In this document: piece by piece, positions 9,096 through 16,020 of the stretch
Layout of the letters: every line of letters begins with the position of its first letter
How positions within the stretch are numbered: position 1 is the first letter of the stretch
Assembly (NCBI GenBank): GCA_015061945.1
Contig: SUVP01000005.1
Coordinates: 62,001-126,000 of the forward strand
Reading direction: 5' to 3'
Source of the DNA: Opitutales bacterium
Lineage (GTDB): Bacteria > Verrucomicrobiota > Verrucomicrobiia > Opitutales > Intestinicryptomonadaceae
Length of the DNA: 64,000 nucleotides
The notes under the pieces: generated by a model
Told to the model about the DNA's origin: nothing
Database searches by the model: none
The model's input: the letters and a program-made list of their open reading frames with translations, nothing else
Translations under genes and position numbers: made by a program

Positions 9096-10559
9096 ATGAA
9101 AAAATCTTTTATAGTATCTTCATTATTAATTGCATCTACTGCACTTTTTGCAAAGCAATATGTTTACGATGGTAGTTCGTATATTTATATGAATCAACCA
9201 ACCGACGATGATGTAGTATTTGCGTTAGATTCAAATGGAACAGTTGATTCTCAAGGTCGTGCACGCTTTTTGTTTAATGGTAATGCAGTGCATTCTATCA
9301 CGACAGATGCATCTAATAAAACAGACAGTTTTAAACTTTGGGACTTATTGTTTACTGTCGCAACAGTCGATATAAAGTCGTCTTCAAGCGATGTTGTCGC
9401 ATTTAATGCTCAAGAAGAGGTGAACTTAAGAGGTTATGATTTGGGAAATACACCAACAGGTTTGGGCGAACTCGTTTTCACAAATACTGCAACTGTTGAA
9501 GATGGTGCGAATCCATATGCGATTGTTAATTTTACAACACTTTCCCCAGTGTATGCTTCAAAAATTATCACAAGAACTAATACCCGTATGAATGGGAATA
9601 AGATTAGCTTGGCTGATAATTGCGGTTTGTCTATCGAATCGGGTACGACCGAATGGAACGTGTCTACTCTCGAATGGGGTGGAGCAAGATCATTTGTAAA
9701 CATTTCAGCAGGTGCTACACTTAAGAATGTAATAGCAAGCAGTTTTACATTTAAAAAGGCTGAAATCGCAGGGAGTTTTGTAAATGAAACAACAAATGAC
9801 GTTAATTTCAAAGCAACAAGTGATCGCCCTACAAATGTAAGTGGAGACGTATTATCAAAGGGCAGAATAAGAATTATGGGAACTGTGAATATCACTGGTT
9901 CTATGTCTTATGTATTCTCTGATTCTTCAAAGAATATCCTTCTTTCAAGGGAAACAGACAAAAATGGAAATGTTATAAATGTTGCCAATCTTACTCTTGA
10001 TGGAAAAGATGTGCTATCGCGTCTTATCGTATCTTCTGAAGAATCGTATAACAACGCTACCGATAAATCACAATACATTGTCAGAGATGAAAATGGTTCA
10101 ACTGTTTACTACAAAAAAGATTATGCAGAATTTGTTATAAATGGTCTTTCATCGAATATAACTATAAATGTAAATGCAGATAACGCATTTAAACTCTTTT
10201 TCTCGGCTGGTGATGTGTTGACTCTCAATATCGCATCTGATGCAACTTTGACTCTTGCTGGGATAACAGATGTTATGAAGAGTAATCCGATTATAACAAT
10301 TAACAATTTTGAAAATGATTCTATGTTTATGTTGGAATCGGCTCTTGGAAAATATGACCTTATTACAGATATTAAGGCGATAACTGCAGATGGCGAAACA
10401 TTCAATAAGGAAGACCTTTTACTTGTTGCAGATGTTTATAATGGACAAGCAGGTTATTGGTTGACAGTTCCAGCGCTCGCAGTACCAGAACCAGCCGAAT
10501 GGGCAATGATTTTCGGCGGTATAGCACTTGCTCTCGCAGTGTATCGCAGACGCAAATAA
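9096..10559 (+). CDS. PEP-CTERM sorting-signal protein, copy 2 of a tandem pair
   Basis: A 487-residue paralogue of the preceding protein. It has a signal peptide (SLLIASTALFA), a similar order of segments (ARFLFNGNAVHSITTD against ARFVVGSNALYSLKTD in copy 1; WDLLF against WDIIW) and almost the same end, VPEPAEWAMIFGGIALAL plus YRRRK. The bodies have diverged strongly while the sorting signal has not. Bases after the two stop codons are also alike (ACTTTTTCATAA in both), which supports duplication of the whole gene. Likely an extracellular or surface protein; no enzymatic motif seen. It has its own terminator. Confidence 0.88.
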   Translation: MKKSFIVSSLLIASTALFAKQYVYDGSSYIYMNQPTDDDVVFALDSNGTVDSQGRARFLFNGNAVHSITTDASNKTDSFKLWDLLFTVATVDIKSSSSDVVAFNAQEEVNLRGYDLGNTPTGLGELVFTNTATVEDGANPYAIVNFTTLSPVYASKIITRTNTRMNGNKISLADNCGLSIESGTTEWNVSTLEWGGARSFVNISAGATLKNVIASSFTFKKAEIAGSFVNETTNDVNFKATSDRPTNVSGDVLSKGRIRIMGTVNITGSMSYVFSDSSKNILLSRETDKNGNVINVANLTLDGKDVLSRLIVSSEESYNNATDKSQYIVRDENGSTVYYKKDYAEFVINGLSSNITINVNADNAFKLFFSAGDVLTLNIASDATLTLAGITDVMKSNPIITINNFENDSMFMLESALGKYDLITDIKAITADGETFNKEDLLLVADVYNGQAGYWLTVPALAVPEPAEWAMIFGGIALALAVYRRRK

Positions 10560-10584
10560 CGCTATTTACTTTTTCATAACACAC

Positions 10585-10619
10585 AAAAAAATCTCCGTAC
10601 AAAATACGGAGATTTTTTT
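10585..10619. terminator. Bidirectional Rho-independent terminator
   Basis: AAATCTCCGTA/TACGGAGATTT with a short loop and A/T runs on both sides lies between the PEP-CTERM gene and the convergent gene at 10664. Confidence 0.85.
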
Positions 10620-10663
10620 GTGCCTGAGAGCTTATTTTTAATGATTAAAGGGTAGGTTGCCCA

Positions 10664-11497
10664 TTAATTTTTTTGCAAGTATTCTTTGTTGATTCTTGCG
10701 ATTTCAAAAGCGTTCTTTTGGTCGTCGCCTTGCTCGATAACATAGTAGTGGTCGAAGCCTTGTCTATCGAGTTCGGCAAGGATAGCTTTCATATCGAGAA
10801 CACCAGTGCCATAATTTACGCCAGCACTTTTGATGTCGTTAAAAGTCTTTTGGTCTTTTAAATGCAAAGCGAAGATTTTACCTTCGGCAACTTTGAGTGC
10901 GTAAACTGGGTCAACTCCCGAACGAGACCATGCTCCTGTTTCGGCACAAAAACCGATATATTTGTATTGGTCGACAATCTTGCGGACGACTTTAGGATCC
11001 CAATATGGTGTGTTCGAGCCACGTTGGTGGCAGTGAATTGCCATTTTTGCATTATATTTTTCGCAATATTTTTCCCAGAGCGGAAGCATATTTTCTCGTG
11101 ATTCGCTGACATACATATTTACGTCAAAGAACTTGCCGAACTCCATCAATTTTTGCAAGTCTGCCTCATCTGCAGGCGGACGGCAATAGATTGTGCAGAT
11201 TTTCATATTGTATTTTTTGAGCAGATTTTTCACATAGTTGCGTTGTTCTTGTGTCGCATAGTGATTAAAAAGTGCCTTGCCGAATTTTGTAGAAATTTTT
11301 TGAATCGGTGTTGTCTCGATTGTATCTATCCCGATTTTCGCAAGTCCGATAATCGATTCTTCGAGAGTGTAATCGTGGGTGGTCCACATTTGTACTGCAA
11401 TTTTGCGTGGAGCTTTTTGTGCCGATTTTTCTGTCGTGCAAGCTCCAACAAAAAGAGCAAATGCGAGTGTCAATATAAGTGATGTTATTTTCTTCAT
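10664..11497 (-). CDS. Exported sugar phosphate isomerase/epimerase-like TIM-barrel lipoprotein
   Basis: A 277-residue protein with a lipoprotein signal (about 20 residues, lipobox VGAC with Cys at residue 20). A xylose-isomerase/AP-endonuclease-2 type TIM barrel follows: AVQMWTTHDYTLEESI, then MAIHCHQRG, FCAETGAWSRSG, LHLKDQKTF and a C-terminal YVIEQG. The His, Asp and Glu residues in these segments fit the barrel's metal site. Cytoplasmic relatives act on sugars or sugar acids; this one is exported and lipid-anchored, so it probably acts on free sugars or glycosides in the periplasm. Close paralogues are at 60898 and 61824. Substrate unknown. It has no operon partner on its strand. Confidence 0.85.
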   Translation of the reverse strand: MKKITSLILTLAFALFVGACTTEKSAQKAPRKIAVQMWTTHDYTLEESIIGLAKIGIDTIETTPIQKISTKFGKALFNHYATQEQRNYVKNLLKKYNMKICTIYCRPPADEADLQKLMEFGKFFDVNMYVSESRENMLPLWEKYCEKYNAKMAIHCHQRGSNTPYWDPKVVRKIVDQYKYIGFCAETGAWSRSGVDPVYALKVAEGKIFALHLKDQKTFNDIKSAGVNYGTGVLDMKAILAELDRQGFDHYYVIEQGDDQKNAFEIARINKEYLQKN

Positions 11498-11616
11498 ATT
11501 TTTAATTGAGTTGTTTGTGTTAAAATTTGCTAAAGGATTTTTTAATCAAGTCAAATTTTAAACAAAGAAATATTTGATAATGGCAAAATAGTGCAAAGAT
11601 TTTTAATTTTGGATAC

Positions 11617-11649
11617 AAAAAAACCACAGATTGCTCTGTGGTTTTTTTG
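11617..11649 (-). terminator. Rho-independent terminator for rpsA
   Basis: On the minus strand AACCACAGA pairs with TCTGTGGTT around a small loop, followed by a T run. It lies about 20 bases past the rpsA stop. Confidence 0.85.
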
Positions 11650-11667
11650 TCGAAAAGGATAAGGTAA

Positions 11668-13329
11668 TTATTCCTTTGTTGCTTCGTCCAAGAGATCTCC
11701 GAGTGATGTGAGGTCTTGGTCTTTGCGGATTTTTTCAAATGCTGCAACTTCTTCTGCGAGCTTTTCAGCGTCGTATTGAGCTGCCTTGATTGAGAGACCG
11801 ATACGGCGTTCGTCGCGATCAATCTTAACAACGCGTGCTGTAACTTCGTCGTTAACTTTGATGTGGTCTTTAATCTTTTCAACGTGATCTTCGCTGATTT
11901 GGCTGATGTGTACCAAACCGTCGATATCGTTTTGAAGTTCGATGAATGCACCGTAGTTTGTAATCTTGCTGACCTTACCTTTAACCAAGTCGCCAATCTT
12001 GAAGAGCGAGTCGATTTCTTCCCATGGGTCAACTGAGAGTTGTTTGAGACCGAGAGAAATGCGTTGATTTTCTGGGTCAACAACCAATACGATAGCGTCA
12101 ACTTCATCACCCTTCTTGAGCATTTCTGTTGGGTGATTGATTTTGCGTGTCCAGCTCATATCCGAGACGTGAACCATACCGTCGATACCTTCTTCGAGTT
12201 CTACGAATGCACCATAAGTTGTGAGGTTGCGAACCTTGCCACGAACGTGTGCACCAACTGGATAGTTGTGTACAGCCATTTCCCATGGATTTTCTTCGAG
12301 CTGACGCAAGCCGAGAGAAATCTTCTGGTCTTCCTTAGCGATGTTGAGAACGATAGCTTCAACTTCGTCGCCAACCTTGAGAACTTCAGATGGCTTTGTG
12401 ATGCGTTTTGTCCACGAGAATTCTGTGATGTGTACCAAACCTTCAACACCTTCTTCGAGTTCGATAAATGCACCATAGTTAACGAGGTTAACAACCTTAC
12501 CACGAACACGTGCACCAACTGGGTATTTGCGTTCGATATTTTCCCATGGATTTGAAGTTGTTTGTTTCAAGCCGAGAGATACACGTTCGCGTTCTGAATC
12601 GACTTCGATAATCATAACAGAAACTTCTTCGCCAACCTTTACCATTTCGCTTGGGTGCGAGATTCTGCCCCAGCTCATATCAGTAATGTGCAAGAGACCG
12701 TCGAGACCGTCGAGATCGATAAATGCACCGTAGTCTGTGATATTCTTTACAACGCCTCTGCGTACATCGCCAGGTTTAACTTCAGAGAGAAGCTTACGGC
12801 GTTTTTCTGTGCGTTGTTCTTCGATGAGTTCACGACGTGAAACAACGATATTCTTGCGTTCTGCGTTAATCTTAACAACTTTGAAGTCGTAAGTTTGACC
12901 AACGTATTGATCCAAATTCTTTGGTGGTTGAACGTCGATTTGCGAAGCTGGGAGGAACGAGTCAACACCGATGCTGACGATAAGACCACCTTTAACCTTT
13001 GCCTTGACACGTCCTGGGAGGATTGCACCTTCTTGGCAGTTCGAGAGAATTTCTTCCCAGTTCTTCTTTTGCTGAGCCTTGTCGTAGGAAATTACAGGGT
13101 TTCCTTCGCGGTCTTCGAGCTTTTCGAGCAGAACTTCAATTTCTTGACCTACTTGTACGTCGTTAATATCGATAAATTCGTTAACCGATACAACACCTTC
13201 GCTTTTTCCGCCGATGTCAACTACAACTTCGTTTTGACGAATTTCGATGATTTTGCCCTTGATGATAGAGCCTTGTTTGAGTTCTGCAAAACTGCTGTTT
13301 GCGAGCAGTTCTTCCATTATATTGTTCAT
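11668..13329 (-). CDS. rpsA: 30S ribosomal protein S1
   Basis: A 553-residue protein made of six S1 (OB-fold) repeats. The last four are close copies (GxVxNxxxYGAFIELEEG...GLVHITExSW). S1 binds mRNA and helps its recruitment to the 30S subunit. Length is typical of six-domain S1 proteins. The start is supported by AAGGA ahead of the ATG on the minus strand. The upstream region (13330-13596) contains two hairpins that would lie in the mRNA leader, a candidate for the autoregulation known for S1 in other bacteria. A terminator follows, so it is probably a single-gene unit. Confidence 0.97.
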   Translation of the reverse strand: MNNIMEELLANSSFAELKQGSIIKGKIIEIRQNEVVVDIGGKSEGVVSVNEFIDINDVQVGQEIEVLLEKLEDREGNPVISYDKAQQKKNWEEILSNCQEGAILPGRVKAKVKGGLIVSIGVDSFLPASQIDVQPPKNLDQYVGQTYDFKVVKINAERKNIVVSRRELIEEQRTEKRRKLLSEVKPGDVRRGVVKNITDYGAFIDLDGLDGLLHITDMSWGRISHPSEMVKVGEEVSVMIIEVDSERERVSLGLKQTTSNPWENIERKYPVGARVRGKVVNLVNYGAFIELEEGVEGLVHITEFSWTKRITKPSEVLKVGDEVEAIVLNIAKEDQKISLGLRQLEENPWEMAVHNYPVGAHVRGKVRNLTTYGAFVELEEGIDGMVHVSDMSWTRKINHPTEMLKKGDEVDAIVLVVDPENQRISLGLKQLSVDPWEEIDSLFKIGDLVKGKVSKITNYGAFIELQNDIDGLVHISQISEDHVEKIKDHIKVNDEVTARVVKIDRDERRIGLSIKAAQYDAEKLAEEVAAFEKIRKDQDLTSLGDLLDEATKE

Positions 13330-13343
13330 TGTTATCCTTGATA

Positions 13344-13404
13344 CGTTCCGGATGGAACGGGGTTTGAGTTATTGTTTTAGTCATCGAGTCCACAACCGTT
13401 GTGG
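13344..13404 (-). promoter_or_regulatory. Hairpin-rich rpsA leader
   Basis: Two inverted repeats lie upstream of the rpsA start. CGTTCC-ATCC-GGAACG (13344-13359, read on the minus strand) lies just before the ribosome-binding site. CCACAAC-n-GTTGTGG (13390-13404) is an almost perfect palindrome. They could form mRNA hairpins or a protein-binding site. Their position suggests control of rpsA. Confidence 0.45.
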
Positions 13405-13596
13405 TCGACAATCTAAATATAAAGAATCCAACGCTAACAGAATCGTATTTTCACGCAAGCACTTTTTTCAACTTTTTAAAATTTTTTTCACAGATTTTTA
13501 GAAAGGTTTTTTTGCTTTTTTAGATGAATAATTTTTTTGTGCTTGCTATTTATCGAAGAAAAATTTAACGATTTTCAGAAACACAAGAGAATAGAT

Positions 13597-14616
13597 ATGA
13601 CTAAAAAATTATCAATTATTGCAGTCGCTTCTGCGATGTCGGTATTTGCAACAAACGTATACTCGGCAATGGTAGAAATCGACAATATGAAAACGCGTCC
13701 AGTTGTCCAAGTTGAGACAAAGACACTCAAAGATGAAGCTCCAAGCTATCTGCCAGCAGGTAAAAAGTGGAAACTTGTTTGGCATGACGAATTTAATGGC
13801 AAGGAAATTGACAAGACAAAATGGATGTGTCGTGAATCGTTTTGGGGGCAAGATTTCCCCGCATTTGCACACAATTTTGAAGGCGTCGAGATGACAGGCA
13901 AAACTGTCCGTTTACACTTGCTCCGCAAGGGTAATGACTTCTGCTCGCCACACTTGCAAACAGGTTCGCTCACTTACGATTTACCAAAAGATTCAAAGGG
14001 CTTCTGGCCTTTCGGAAAGTTGCGTAAGCCATTGTTTATGCACAAGTACGGATATTATGAAATACGTTGCAAACAACCAAAATCTGGTGGTTGGCACTCG
14101 GCTTTTTGGCTTCAAGCTCCAGGAATTGGCTCGAATCCAGACCCATCAATTTGTGGCGTAGAAACCGATATTATGGAAAATTATCGTCAACATAAAGACG
14201 GAAAAATCGTCGGCGGAAACGGCTGGGGCGGATACGGCAGAGATTCAAAATGGTTCGGACACTTTGCATGGCACTATGAAGCCGATAAGGACGGTTGGTG
14301 CTACTATGGTGTCGATTGGTCGCCAAAGGGATATACTTTCTATGCAAATGGCAAGAAAATTGGCGAACAAAACGCACCAGTATCTAATATCGAACAGTTT
14401 GTGTTGGTATCGACAGAGCCGGCTGGGTACCGCAGAGTTGGCAATGACGGCGGACTTTCGGCAGGTCGTCGCACATGGGGTAAGCCCGACCCAAAATTGT
14501 TCGAGGCAGTCTTGCCCGACTTTTTTGAAGTCGACTTCGTCCGTGTTTACGATGAAGTTCCTCAATATGTAAAGCCCGCAAAAAAGCGAATCAAACATCA
14601 CAAAAAAATTAAGTAA
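13597..14616 (+). CDS. Secreted glycoside hydrolase family 16 (beta-glucanase-like)
   Basis: I start the gene at the ATG at 13597, because the ORF-track start adds 20 hydrophilic residues ahead of a good signal peptide (MTKKLSIIAVASAMSVFATNVYSA). The 339-residue protein carries the GH16 entry motif VWHDEFNGKEIDKTKW and the catalytic signature ETDIMEN, in which Glu189 is the expected nucleophile and Glu194 the acid/base. GH16 enzymes cleave beta-1,3/1,4-glucans, laminarin, agarose, porphyran or carrageenan; the exact polysaccharide cannot be told from sequence alone. There is no carbohydrate-binding module. The C-terminus is a short basic tail (KKRIKHHKKIK). It is a single gene with its own terminator. 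Confidence 0.92.
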   Translation: MTKKLSIIAVASAMSVFATNVYSAMVEIDNMKTRPVVQVETKTLKDEAPSYLPAGKKWKLVWHDEFNGKEIDKTKWMCRESFWGQDFPAFAHNFEGVEMTGKTVRLHLLRKGNDFCSPHLQTGSLTYDLPKDSKGFWPFGKLRKPLFMHKYGYYEIRCKQPKSGGWHSAFWLQAPGIGSNPDPSICGVETDIMENYRQHKDGKIVGGNGWGGYGRDSKWFGHFAWHYEADKDGWCYYGVDWSPKGYTFYANGKKIGEQNAPVSNIEQFVLVSTEPAGYRRVGNDGGLSAGRRTWGKPDPKLFEAVLPDFFEVDFVRVYDEVPQYVKPAKKRIKHHKKIK

Positions 14617-14629
14617 AAACAAAACTTAA

Positions 14630-14658
14630 AAGCGTTCCATTACGGGACGCTTTTTTTA
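14630..14658 (+). terminator. Rho-independent terminator after the GH16 gene
   Basis: GCGTTCC pairs with GGGACGC (one G-U pair) around a 5-base loop, followed by seven T. Confidence 0.8.
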
Positions 14659-14685
14659 TTTCTACATCTTTAATTTTTTAGGATA

Positions 14686-15048
14686 TTAGTGTGGGGCAAG
14701 GAATGCAAAGGCTTCCAAATTTCGCAAAATTGTATAGATTACAAAAATTATCAGGATTGCCCAAGGGATAAATCGGAATCTAAATAGTGCTGGGAAAATC
14801 GCCATAAGTGGAAGTATCGGCAAGAAAATTACTGTCATAACATTTTGCGATATCGCTTCTTTTAGATTTCCATGAACGAGTGCGTGCAAGGCACGGAGCG
14901 TCCCACAGCCAGGGCAGTACAAGTCTGTGATTGCGTTTGTCGGGCAAGGTGGAAAAATAGAATCTGTATTAGGATTGAAAAAGTAAACTGCACACAACAT
15001 AACAGCCAGTCCACCAAAAATAACAATATTAAAGAGTTTGTCGGACAT
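14686..15048 (-). CDS. DUF2752 family small membrane protein
   Basis: Starting at the ATG at 15048 (MSDKLFN) gives 120 residues; the ORF-track start lies inside the upstream gene. The DUF2752 hallmark CPGCGTLRALHALVHGN is present, with an N-terminal membrane segment and two or three further hydrophobic helices, ending in ILRNLEAFAFLAPH. The CPxCG motif may bind metal or form a redox pair, but no biochemical role is established. Its start overlaps the upstream gene's stop by 20 bases, and it is the last gene of a four-gene minus-strand operon with CD225-type proteins. DUF2752 proteins are often found beside CD225 proteins, so a shared membrane function is plausible. Confidence 0.85.
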   Translation of the reverse strand: MSDKLFNIVIFGGLAVMLCAVYFFNPNTDSIFPPCPTNAITDLYCPGCGTLRALHALVHGNLKEAISQNVMTVIFLPILPLMAIFPALFRFRFIPWAILIIFVIYTILRNLEAFAFLAPH

Positions 15049-15340
15049 CAGCGTTGTGTGAATTGTTGGATATCGGTGCGAGCTTTTCGAGTGTGAAAAC
15101 AACGCACCACCAAATTATTGCGACATTGAGTATAGTCGATGGGATAAGCCCCCACAACGCCCACTTGCGTGCGATTTTTGCTTCTTTTTGTGCGGTCGAG
15201 TTATCGCCAACAGAATACGCTTTTAGCGATTTTGAACTGTTGCGAAGTCCCAAAAGAGCAAAATAATTTCCAAGCACAAAAAACGACAGCATACAAAGTT
15301 TACTGCCGTCGTCAAAAAGTTTATTTTGCGAATTATCCAT
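15029..15340 (-). CDS. Small membrane protein, probably a diverged CD225/dispanin relative
   Basis: This 103-residue protein is read from the ATG at 15340 (MDNSQNKLF), which overlaps the stop of the gene upstream as TAATG. It has two hydrophobic helices. Between them is a segment (SLKAYSVGDNSTAQKEAKIARKWALWG) that resembles the loop of CD225 proteins (NSAMASGNYSVAQVASEKAKYWG two genes upstream), although the cysteine-rich first helix of CD225 is missing. I read it as a diverged member of the family, which is an inference. The C-terminus is polar and runs past the start of the DUF2752 gene. Confidence 0.7.
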   Translation of the reverse strand: MDNSQNKLFDDGSKLCMLSFFVLGNYFALLGLRNSSKSLKAYSVGDNSTAQKEAKIARKWALWGLIPSTILNVAIIWWCVVFTLEKLAPISNNSHNADVRQTL

Positions 15341-15576
15341 TAGTAAAAAATCCACGTTCCTATGCCGATAACCAGTCCGACAATCATCGCCCAAATTGCC
15401 CAAAAGCGTGCTTTTTCTTTTGCCATCATCGCTTTTGCGGGATTATCGAGTGCGGTATATGTTTCGTATTTACCTGAATAAATTATGGATATTACACCTA
15501 ATGGTGGGCAACAAAAAATTGTCGCCAAAATTCCGAAAATTAGTGTTTTTGATACTCTTTTATTTTTATCTGCCAT
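15340..15576 (-). CDS. CD225/dispanin family protein
   Basis: Starting at the ATG at 15576 (MADKNKRVS) gives 78 residues. The CD225 pattern is clear: a first hydrophobic segment with adjacent cysteines and proline (FGILATIFCCPPLGVISIIYS), an intracellular loop (NPAKAMMAKEKARFW) and a second membrane helix (MIVGLVIGIGTWIFY). In animals CD225 proteins (IFITMs) alter membrane curvature and fusion; bacterial versions have no established function. The next gene's ATG overlaps this stop codon and the preceding paralogue ends two bases before this start, so the operon is very compact. Confidence 0.85.
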   Translation of the reverse strand: MADKNKRVSKTLIFGILATIFCCPPLGVISIIYSGKYETYTALDNPAKAMMAKEKARFWAIWAMIVGLVIGIGTWIFY

Positions 15577-15578
15577 AA

Positions 15579-15857
15579 TTATATTGCAACCCCTACTAAC
15601 CCAAGTATGAAATAGAAAATAAAGCCGATTACATTTAGTGCGATGCCAATCCAAAGCGATAGCATACCCCAATATTTTGCCTTTTCAGACGCAACCTGTG
15701 CGACAGAATAGTTCCCTGATGCCATCGCAGAGTTTACTTGTATCGCATAAATAATCGACACAATTCCCAATGGCAGACAGCAAAACAAAGTTGTCAGCAC
15801 GCCAAGCAATAAATGATTTTGGATATTAGGTATGGTAGATTGAAAGTTGTTTTCCAT
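15579..15857 (-). CDS. CD225/dispanin family protein
   Basis: The ORF-track start would add about 95 non-homologous residues. The ATG at 15857 (MENNFQST) gives a typical 92-residue protein. It has the CD225 order: a short polar N-terminus, LLGVLTTLFCCLPLGIVSIIYA as first membrane segment, the loop NSAMASGNYSVAQVASEKAKYWG and a second helix (IGIALNVIGFIFYFILGLVGVAI). It is the first gene of the four-gene minus-strand operon ending at 14686 and lies divergently to the glycoside hydrolase at 16021. Function in bacteria unknown. Confidence 0.85.
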   Translation of the reverse strand: MENNFQSTIPNIQNHLLLGVLTTLFCCLPLGIVSIIYAIQVNSAMASGNYSVAQVASEKAKYWGMLSLWIGIALNVIGFIFYFILGLVGVAI

Positions 15858-15976
15858 AAATTTTATTTCGGATAAATAATGAATCTCTTTAACGCCACAA
15901 TTATCATATTTATGGTGATTACAATCAAGCAAAAATTCAAAAATTATTGACTTCATAATGTCGAAAAGAGACAATA

Positions 15977-16012
15977 TTGAACTTATCGTAATTATGCGAT
16001 TTATATGAGGAA
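15977..16012 (+). promoter_or_regulatory. Candidate sigma-70-type promoter and ribosome-binding site
   Basis: TTGAAC at 15977 and TTTATA/TTATAT around 16000-16006 are spaced 17-18 bases apart. GAGGAAAT follows before the ATG at 16021. This is a conventional arrangement, unlike several other promoters in the window. Confidence 0.45.
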
Positions 16013-16020
16013 ATAAGAAT

